A DNA stretch of 64,000 nt from positions 329,819 through 393,818 of the forward strand of contig BQMF02000415.1 in NCBI GenBank assembly GCA_027922465.2. The letters run 5' to 3'. Positions 56,690-64,000 of the stretch are shown here, in pieces. The position numbers were made by a program, and so were the translations under genes. Below the pieces are notes generated by a model. It worked only from the letters and a program-made list of their open reading frames with translations, was not told where the DNA came from and ran no database searches. This DNA comes from Turritopsis dohrnii (lineage: Eukaryota > Cnidaria > Hydrozoa > Anthoathecata > Oceaniidae). Positions within the stretch are counted from its first letter, which is position 1. Each line of letters begins with the position of its first letter.

Positions 56690-57060
56690 TGTAAACTGTA
56701 CAAACCCCCAGAAGATGATGATGACTATGGATAGGATAAGCTGCTTGAGGTGGTAGTTGATATAGATTCCTTACTTGACCTGCAAATACCAAGGATACCA
56801 ATTCCCAAACAAGAAACAAGGTCAGTGTCATGGTCATGTGCAGTATTTTTACCTGCTAAACGAGATGACTGGCAATGCAGAAACCTTGCAGAGCAAAGAA
56901 TGTTGGTAATGAGACTAATATATGAATGAAAAAGTGAAGAAGAAGTAGCCCCATCCCCTGATGAAGTAGCAGTTTTATAAGAAAGAATTGATCCATCACG
57001 AGCAACAGGATTTAAGAATTGCCAGCAAAAGCGATGTATCTCTTTGTATAGATGTTTGCT
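56690..57060 (+). pseudogene. Degenerate ORF with in-frame stops, TE-like
   Basis: One continuous frame reads CKLYKPPEDDDDYG, stop, DKLLEVVVDIDSLLDLQIPR, IPKQETRSVSWSCAVFLPAK, RDDWQCRNLAEQRMLVMRLI, then further stops. About 120 codons stay in one frame with only three or four stops, so it is a decayed coding region. The family is not identified; acidic and WQCRN-type motifs recall cnidarian mobile-element proteins. It lies upstream of the SET gene on the same strand. Confidence 0.5.
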
Positions 57061-57184
57061 TTGTTATCAACCACACAAATATTATTTTATAATAACTAAC
57101 ATTTTGGAGAGTAACAACAACTACATTATTCACTTTGTAAATGCTTTTTATGGTACACTTTTCATATTTTATGGCAACATATAT

Positions 57185-58030
57185 TTTTTTCTACCTTGAG
57201 GTGACACTTGGATTTTAGCCATGCTGTATCTGCTTTCTAGATGGTTTCAATGTTACATCATGCAACTTTTTCATACCTTAAGGTGACCTACTTTTTTTTA
57301 ATACCTTAAGACGACAAACATTTTTCTACTTGAAGGTGACACTTGGATTTTGAACATGCTATATCTGCTTTCTAGATGGTTTCAATGTTACATCACGCAA
57401 CTTTTTCATACCTTAAGGTGACCTCCTTTTTTTAATACCTTAAGGCGACAAACATTTTTCTACCTTAAGTTGACACTTGGATTTTTGGAACATGCTATAT
57501 CTGCTTTCTAGATGGTTTCAATGTTACATCACGCAACTTTTTCATACCTTAAGGTGACCTACTTTTTTTAATACCTTAAGGCGACAAACATTTTTTTACC
57601 TTAAGTTGACACTTGGATTTTTTGAACATGCTATATCTGCTTTCTAGATGGTTTCAATGTTACATCATGAAACTTTTTCATACCTTAAGGTGACCTACTT
57701 TTTTTTTAATACTTTAAGGCGACAAACATTTTCCTACCTTAAGTCGACGCTTGAATTATGGCCATGTATTATCTTCTTTTTAAAGTGTTTCAATGTTATA
57801 CCATACAAAGTTTTCATACCTTAAGGTGACCTACTTTTTTATACTTTAAGGCAACAAATATTTTCCTATCTTAAGGTGACACTTGGGTTATGTTCATGTT
57901 ATAGCTACTATTTAAAGTGTCTCAATGTTATACCATACAAAGTTTTCATGCCTTAAGGTGACAAATATTTTTCAACTTTAAGGTGACACGTTATCATGTT
58001 ATCTTCACTTTTTAAAGGGTTTCAGTGCTA
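57185..58030 (+). repeat. ~136-bp tandem array with three CTTAAGG-type sub-motifs per unit
   Basis: CATACCTTAAGGTGACCT-type text recurs at about 57272, 57407, 57543, 57679, 57815 and 57947, giving periods of 135, 136, 136, 136 and 132 bp. Each unit also holds CCTTAAGGCGACAAACA and CCTTAAGTTGACACTTGGAT, and a spacer with GCTTTCTAGATGGTTTCAATG. Units diverge progressively to the right. No ORF. It lies immediately upstream of the SET gene exons. Confidence 0.9.
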
Positions 58031-58322
58031 TGATGAGCCTTTTTTTTAAATGTTTTTTGTTCATGAAAATGCCTGATTTTCCAAGATAATGGTTTACACT
58101 AAGCTTTTCACTTTGTATGTCTTTTGTTTCCTAGTAAGGTATAGAAATTAAAGTAATTCTGCAACTAGCTACTAGAAATACAAAATAATGTCAAGTAAGT
58201 TGTAATTATTGTTTGCTATGAATTCTGACCTATTACAATTTTGACCTTGTTTTTTACTTCTACAGAATTCATGATCTTAATTTACACCAACTATAATCTT
58301 TGATGAATATTTTACTTTTTAG

Positions 58323-61300
58323 ATCGGAAACATAGTCGAAGATGTAGAGAAAAACCTGATGACATAGCAAAGCATTACATCACTGGAAAAATTGATCCAG
58401 AAGGTTTTTTATTGGAAAAAATAAGTGATGTGATAGGTATTACTAAATTTTGTTTTGTTTGATTAGCGTACCCTAAATTTGAAAACCTTTGAGTTATGGT
58501 TGGGGGATTTGTGTGAATGTTTGTAAAATTGCTTGAGCAAAGTTGGATGATAAAGAAGCTATAAACCCGAAAACCTCAACTATATGTTTTTTGTTACATT
58601 TTTTGGATATACCTTCAAAAGTTAACACGATTCTATTGGGCGAAAACTGTTTTTGACAATTTAATCTACACTGCACTGATAATCCTGATAATTGTTAAAT
58701 AATTCAATACTGTATTCTCCAATTTTGTTGGTAAATGTGTTATACATTTAACGTAAGTGTTAGAAAAGAACTAATAACTTTTGGATGTAGATGAAGATAG
58801 TAGTGATGATTTTGAGAAAAATATTGTAAAACCCTTTTATTTTCTTTCTTTTTTGCTGAGAAGATGAAAGCATTATTTATCAAAGATGCTGCAAAGTCTT
58901 AGGAAAGGTTTTTAGTTTCCCTTCTTCCTCATGAAATAAATGGGTTTGTGTTAATAAAATTAAGTCAAATGTTTATGGAAAAATGATAAAAATTCTGTTT
59001 CCTTCGTATGTTTCATGTCCTCCTTCTTGTTGCTGCTGCAGATGTAATAGTTTAAAATGACCTTAATCCCCAACTTAAACGTTTTTAATTGAAAAACAGA
59101 GTAAACATATCTAAAGAACTCAACAACTTGAGAAATGAGATTTTGGAATCAATTAACATCAAATTTTCTTCTTAAAATCAATTTGTAAGTAGATAAAGAT
59201 TATAGTACAAGTTTATCTCACTATTTTTAGACCTTTTGAGGTTTATGAAACAAATAACAAATCTTTTTCCTGTTTGTTATCAGAAAGAAAACAGCATTAC
59301 GTTTTTTTTCATTTGAGCAGTAATAAAAAGATTGTTTGAATGTTTTTTTGAAAATTGTGATTTGACTTTAGGTCTTGGAGTATATACCACAAAGGATTTT
59401 GAAAAAGATGACTTTCTCTTAGAGTATCGAGGTACATATATTTCATTTGTAGATCTTTATATTAGGATGGTATTTGGTATAGGAATTTGGCACTATCCTA
59501 TTATTTTGATGCTCTATTTGGTCTGTGCTTCCTGGGATAACCAATTGAATGTAATGACATACTACAATAGTGGTGGAATCTTTTTGAATGGATATATTAC
59601 AGAACTCCACTCAATGAATATTTGCAATATGATGCTGTGCACTGACATCAGCACTTTTGCAAACAAAGAATATCAAAACTTTGATCAGATGCACTATGGG
59701 TAAAAAAGAATCAATTTGTTTAATTTTTATAGTAGATAAAATATTGATAGAAGTAGCCAAAAGGTTTTTGAATGTTCAAGACAAGCGTCTTGAGTGAGTT
59801 CCGAACTCAAAAGATCTTCAGTGACTTTTTATAGTAATGGTTTAATTTCATTAACACATTTAGTATGCTTTATCATCAAATAAAATGTGTTTTTTGAAAG
59901 CCTCTGAAGGTACAAATGGGAAATAAGGTAGTGAAGCAAAAAATAAAAATTGAAATTAGGTTGATTTTCATTCTTAATCCTAAGGCTGCAGAAATGAAGG
60001 AGTATTTTATATCAAATCCATCAAGAGGACAACTTGTGTTGGAATTAAATATGGTTGATGCTTTGTTAGCATAGTCATGTGTGCAGGAAAAGGCTGTATA
60101 TAATCACTTCTTTTGATGAACAGAATTGTTGTGATTTGCTGGATAGGAAACAAAGGTTTTTTTAAGAATGACCTGATTGATGTGTTGAAATTACATCAAT
60201 GCTGACTATTATTGTAAAGAAATCTTCTCTATTTTATTGAGAAATACACTTCAATCCACTGGTTTTGAGCCTCTTGAATGTTCAAACTTTGTATTTATAT
60301 TTGCTGAAATATTTATTGGCTTAACTAGTGAATGTGATGAGCAGGACAAAGAACAAGTTTTTCCTTCAAATTATTGTACTGAAAACATATTGTTTGATAC
60401 TAGGCGAGTGTATATCTGAGAAAGAAGCTGAAACACGCTCTTATCAATATGACACAAAAGGAATGGGTAGTTTCATATATCATGGCGTTAAGAATGCATT
60501 TGGCAAATCTATATGGTGAGTAAATAATCTTTAAAATGTACTTTTTCCAGGTTTGTAGTATTATAAGAATCTCATAATAAATAGTAAACTTAGAAGCTTC
60601 AGTGTATGTATCATTTCCTTAATTTACAAGTAAAATTTTTATTGTTTGTTGTCGTAATAACTGAATCAAAAAAGATGCCACTGCCAACTCTCTCAACTTT
60701 ATTGTGTCACCACAATTAGAAGATGTTTTTTTGAAAAGGTAAAATGCCATGTATATGATATTGGAAGCTGAAGAAATTAATATCTCCCTGGGTACTTGAT
60801 ACCACAACATCATCCAGAATACGTGATGATAACTAGTTTCTATTTTTATTTGTCAGGATTGTAGAAATCTCTTGTTTATTTCTTCTTTTTTTTTATCAAT
60901 GCTCTAAATGTACAAAATGTACATGAAGAAAGCAAGTTCTTTTTGTATTTTTTTTCATTTTGTAAAACAACCACAATTAGAAGATGTTCTATATTATCAG
61001 AATTCTGGTTTTATTGTTTTATGTATTAAATTTGTTTATAGTATAGATGCAACCAATGTATGTGGCTTAGGGCGTATGGTCAATGATTCTCCATCTGTCT
61101 ATGCTAATGCAAAAATGAGAAGAATTGTTTTATCTAATGCTGTTTATCTTTGTCTGTTTGCTACAAAGACTATACAAGTTGGCACTGAAATAAGGTAAGT
61201 TGTGTTGCGTCTAATAAATAACTTAATGATTTGTCATAAAAAGTTTCAATGTATTTAAATTGCCATATTCTAATAGATTGTTTTCTTAACATGAAGAATA

Positions 61301-61836
61301 GATTTGACATCAAGAAGTATAGTATTTTTAAAAGCAATGTTACTTTCATGAAATACAGTATTAGACTTGCAATTTGAATTATACTTATCATATAATGAGC
61401 AGAAGTCATGTTATATTCGAAATTAGTTAAGTATAGCAAATCAAATAATCATTAATGTGTACAGGTATACTTTTCAAAATCCTTCAGACAATCTTTTCTG
61501 CTGCAGATGGCAAACCTTTTTTACTTATTTGTCTTCTAGGCTGTAAATATAGGCTGTATATTTAATAATAATGCCAATAATGTGCAATTAAGTTTTAGAT
61601 TCCAATTTACCTTAAGTTTTATTGCCTTGTTTAGGTATGACTATAGTGAAGAACCTAGTGAAATGCCCTGGAGAAATTTGGTATGTATTATTTAAAAGAG
61701 AAGAAAGATTTATTGATTTAATACTTCTGATTAACCTTCTGGGAAATATGACTACATAGTATAGATACTGTTATGAACAAAGTTCTTTTATATCTAGGTT
61801 TCATGCTTACAGCCTTCTATAAAAGAAGCAACTAAG
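58323..61836 (+). CDS. KMT5A-like SET-domain protein (six exons, partial)
   Basis: Exons: 58323-58436, 59372-59431, 60404-60515, 61042-61194, 61635-61680, 61798-61836. Every junction is GT-AG and the phases fit (1, 1, 2, 2, 0). Reading in order: HSRRCREKPDDIAKHYITGK, DVIGLGVYTTKDFEKDDFLL, EYRGECISEKEAETRS, MGSFIYHGV, then CIDATNVCGLGRMVNDSPS, NAVYLCLFATKTIQVGTEIR and YDYSEEPSEMPWRNL. This is a SET domain: GLGV start, EYRG, CIDAT, the pseudoknot strand GLGR.VNDS, and the catalytic-type YDY. CIDAT and LGR point to the KMT5A (H4K20 methyltransferase) group. The canonical NHS is NDS here. The 5' start and 3' end were not found. Such SET proteins are multi-copy in cnidarians (from memory), so it may be mobile-element-associated rather than a conserved host gene. 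Confidence 0.8.
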
Positions 61837-63253
61837 GTAATAAGAAAATACAATATCAAAGTTTTGGACTTAATTAGTCTCACTAGATGACTTGATTTTA
61901 ATCAATGTTTATACCCAGTGTAAATTCCAACCACTTTTTTACTACCATTATCAGCAAAAATACTGAATCTTACATTGAGTTATTGAAACAAATTTTTTTC
62001 AGTAAAAAGAAATTAAAAAGCTTTTGAAACATGCCAAGAACTGTCATCCCGCTCCTTTTTATCAACGAAATCAGTTATTTCCTATGTTTATTTATTCAAA
62101 TAAGCACATCTGTTGTTGCTAGGGAGAACGACCACCGTTGCTAAGGTAATTTTGAAATTTCCTTCGTTATACGAATTCCTTTGTTCACCTAACGAAAGAA
62201 AATGAAAAACATTAGTGGTACCAGTAGGACTCGTCTACGTGTTATTCAATAAATTAAAAAGCATCTTAGTTCCAGTTCCCTTTAAAATATGATTTATCTT
62301 GACTATCGACCGGTGTCTACTCAATTGCAGACACGATGTTCCGTGTGAAAATGTTTCTGATTGGTCAATATTTCTGTACTCGTCAGCGAAATTCCTTTGT
62401 TTTATGAAAAGAATTTCATTCAATCTGAAAAAATTAATTATTGCGTGCGCAAATACGATTCAGGCGCATGCCTAATAGTCCAGGCAAATAGAGGCCAACC
62501 TACCACCTTTCTCTAGAAAAATTTTCATTGCTATTTTTCACACTACTACACATACCTAGTTAGTATTTCAAGATGGTTTTTTGGGTCAAAGTGCTTGCCT
62601 TTGGTTTTTATAGGCCATGAAAGTAAGGGGGGTCACAGATTTAATGTGTGGCTAATTTGCCTGGGGTGGGTCTGTAAAAACTTGAATAACTTTTGAAATA
62701 TCTTTTGAAAATGCTTCAAAATCTACAGAAGTAGCCTCCATACATCGAAAATTAATTCAACAACTTTTTAACAACTTTGCATGTCTACCGTGTATTTTAC
62801 AGACCGGAAAATGTTAAAAACTGAAAAAAAACGTGATATTTTGTACAAATTTGTTAAATAATGTCCATAAACTAGGCGTTTTTGAGTTTATTTTCTTGTA
62901 TTTCATGATTTAGAATACCAAGAAACTGATCTGGATGAAAAAAGGCAAACACATTGGTTTCTGAGGTTGATTCTAGTTTGAATGTAAAGGATACCTTATT
63001 TACCAGGCAAACCCGGGCAAAAATGCAACTGTAGTCTAATGAGCTTCTTGACAGTAATTGTCGAGAAATGAACTTAGAAATAAGAATTCCATACATTCAA
63101 CTTTCATAAATAGGTTCAAGAAAGACAGATATTGAGAAGTTTATTAGAAAGGAGGAGCCTGATGTGCATTATCCAGATCACAAATTGTAGACGGCAATGT
63201 TTATTCAAGTTATTGGTACTCATATATTACTTTGCATACGTTTTATTTTTTAG
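61837..63253. other. AT-rich interval downstream of SET exons
   Basis: No further SET exon was found. ORFs up to 74 codons lack domains. Some more GC-rich stretches (62100-62500) carry no recognised feature. Confidence 0.5.
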
Positions 63254-64000
63254 TGAAAATGAGTAATTTGAAATGCATAATACATTATGAAAACCAATCT
63301 AATTACAGTCAGATAAAGTCTGTGTCTGAAACTAATATAAGAAGAATGCTTGATGCTAGAGAAAAACGTTTGGAATTCGGGGGAAGCCAACTTCACGAAT
63401 ATCAAATCAAACAAATACCTGAGAACCTGAAGCAGAGAGAGCATGGTGTTCACTTAGACCCATGTTATAAACGGTATGTAGTGATGAATTAGGCAAATAG
63501 AACGATTTACTTAAATATGGTTATCGGCAATTCAGCTTTGTATTGACTTAACTGTGTATCTAACTAGGGCGACTCACTCAATTGATTTTCGTAGCTTCAG
63601 ATTGTTTTTTACTTCATTTTTCTCACATTATTTTATTTATAAGTTTACCGTCATACTTGGGAACAAAAAATTCAAGGATGCAGGAATCAGCCAAAGAAAG
63701 AAATCAGCTCACCTATCAAGTCCTCCACCTGCTCAGCATGAACTTTTTGAGGATTCTCCAAACTCATCAAAGAATGTTCAAATGTTCCCAAGCGTATGCC
63801 AAATTTGCAAATCTAACGAAAAACCGTACGCAATAAACGTTACACACCGTACAAAATAACAACAATGAATGCCCAGGCAGCCATAAAATCAGCTGCACAG
63901 CAAAAAGATCCAGGAATGCATAGCCAAATAGAAAGTTTAGACCGCATCGCTAAAGAATTCCAGGTACATCAAGTTTGTTACCAACAATTCACATTTGGCC
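63254..64000 (+). pseudogene. Cys-rich TE-type protein N-terminus, disrupted, runs off the edge
   Basis: An acceptor AG at 63253 precedes ATG 63259: MSNLKCIIHYENQSNYSQIK, NIRRMLDAREKRLEFGG, HGVHLDPCYKR, then a GTATGT donor at 63474. The next block (63656-63850) reads FTVILGNKKFKDAGISQRKK, then FPSVCQICKSNEKP, and a third (63862-64000) reads AIKSAAQQKDPGMHSQIESL, DRIAKEFQVHQVCYQQFTFG. The CYK-FT, CQIC and CYQQFTFG order matches a Cys-rich N-terminal region often attached to mobile-element genes in cnidarians (from memory). The exon 1 to exon 2 join is out of frame by one base, and another frame change lies near 63845, so this copy is probably dead; sequence error is the alternative. Confidence 0.55.

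Noticed and set aside
57185..58030. CRISPR-like array
   Set aside because: Units of ~136 bp are contiguous and diverge throughout; there are no unique spacers, and the sequence is eukaryotic.

Overview
This is a piece of an AT-rich metazoan nuclear genome. It has GT-AG introns, exons in consistent phase, many dispersed repeats and no bacterial-style gene packing. The protein families (a multi-membrane beta-helix/cysteine-rich receptor-like protein, a KMT5A-like SET protein, DIRS, Penelope and Helentron elements, a P2X7-tail-like fragment) fit a cnidarian best. That is inference, and I cannot name a species. Few host genes are present; mobile DNA in many states of decay fills most of the window.

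Host-type genes. (1) 7965-12875 (+): a two-exon gene for a ~1113-residue membrane protein. A 79-nt signal-peptide exon joins a 3.26-kb exon in exact phase across a 1.57-kb intron; the large exon on its own has no proper signal peptide. (2) 31272-32388 (+): a two-exon gene for a 332-residue type II membrane protein of unknown function, Golgi-like in layout. (3) 58323-61836 (+): six small exons in phase encoding a KMT5A-like SET domain, just downstream of a ~136-bp tandem array. Weaker candidates are a 198-codon ORF (18414-19010), a short ORF (29209-29457) and an isolated exon-like block (46168-46316).

Mobile DNA, left to right: a perfect fold-back (168-299); an internally deleted DIRS-like retrotransposon with 66-bp inverted ends and a spliced gag (1012-3446, minus); a fold-back element with CGCACA/poly-T arms (4165-4950); a family with Helentron/HINE-like ends (5394-6815, 8633-9105, 37533-38460, 38461-40015, 40968-41290); a decayed EEP-encoding Helentron with an inverted middle (22539-26660); pogo-type transposase fragments (28935-29165, 34652-36087); a hAT-like MITE with an 8-bp target duplication (32437-33894); a three-level nest of inverted-repeat elements (34652-36087); GACGTC-rich fold-back elements (36145-37007, 47641-49482); a Penelope remnant with inverted ends and a hammerhead-like core (41709-42242); a GCCGAGGC hairpin MITE (50735-51785); LINE pieces in the wrong order (53260-55870, minus); tRNA-derived SINE-like sequences (8936, 36749, 47143, 56007); and a cysteine-rich TE-type ORF with disrupted frames at the right edge (63254-64000).

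The genes do not form an operon or an obvious pathway. The main story is the mobile-element architecture: HINE-like elements alongside a possible Helentron relative, nested TA-flanked elements, and splice-dependent reading frames in both host and mobile genes. Everything here was read by eye. Exon borders, strand and frame were checked codon by codon; family names rest on recognised motifs, not database searches.
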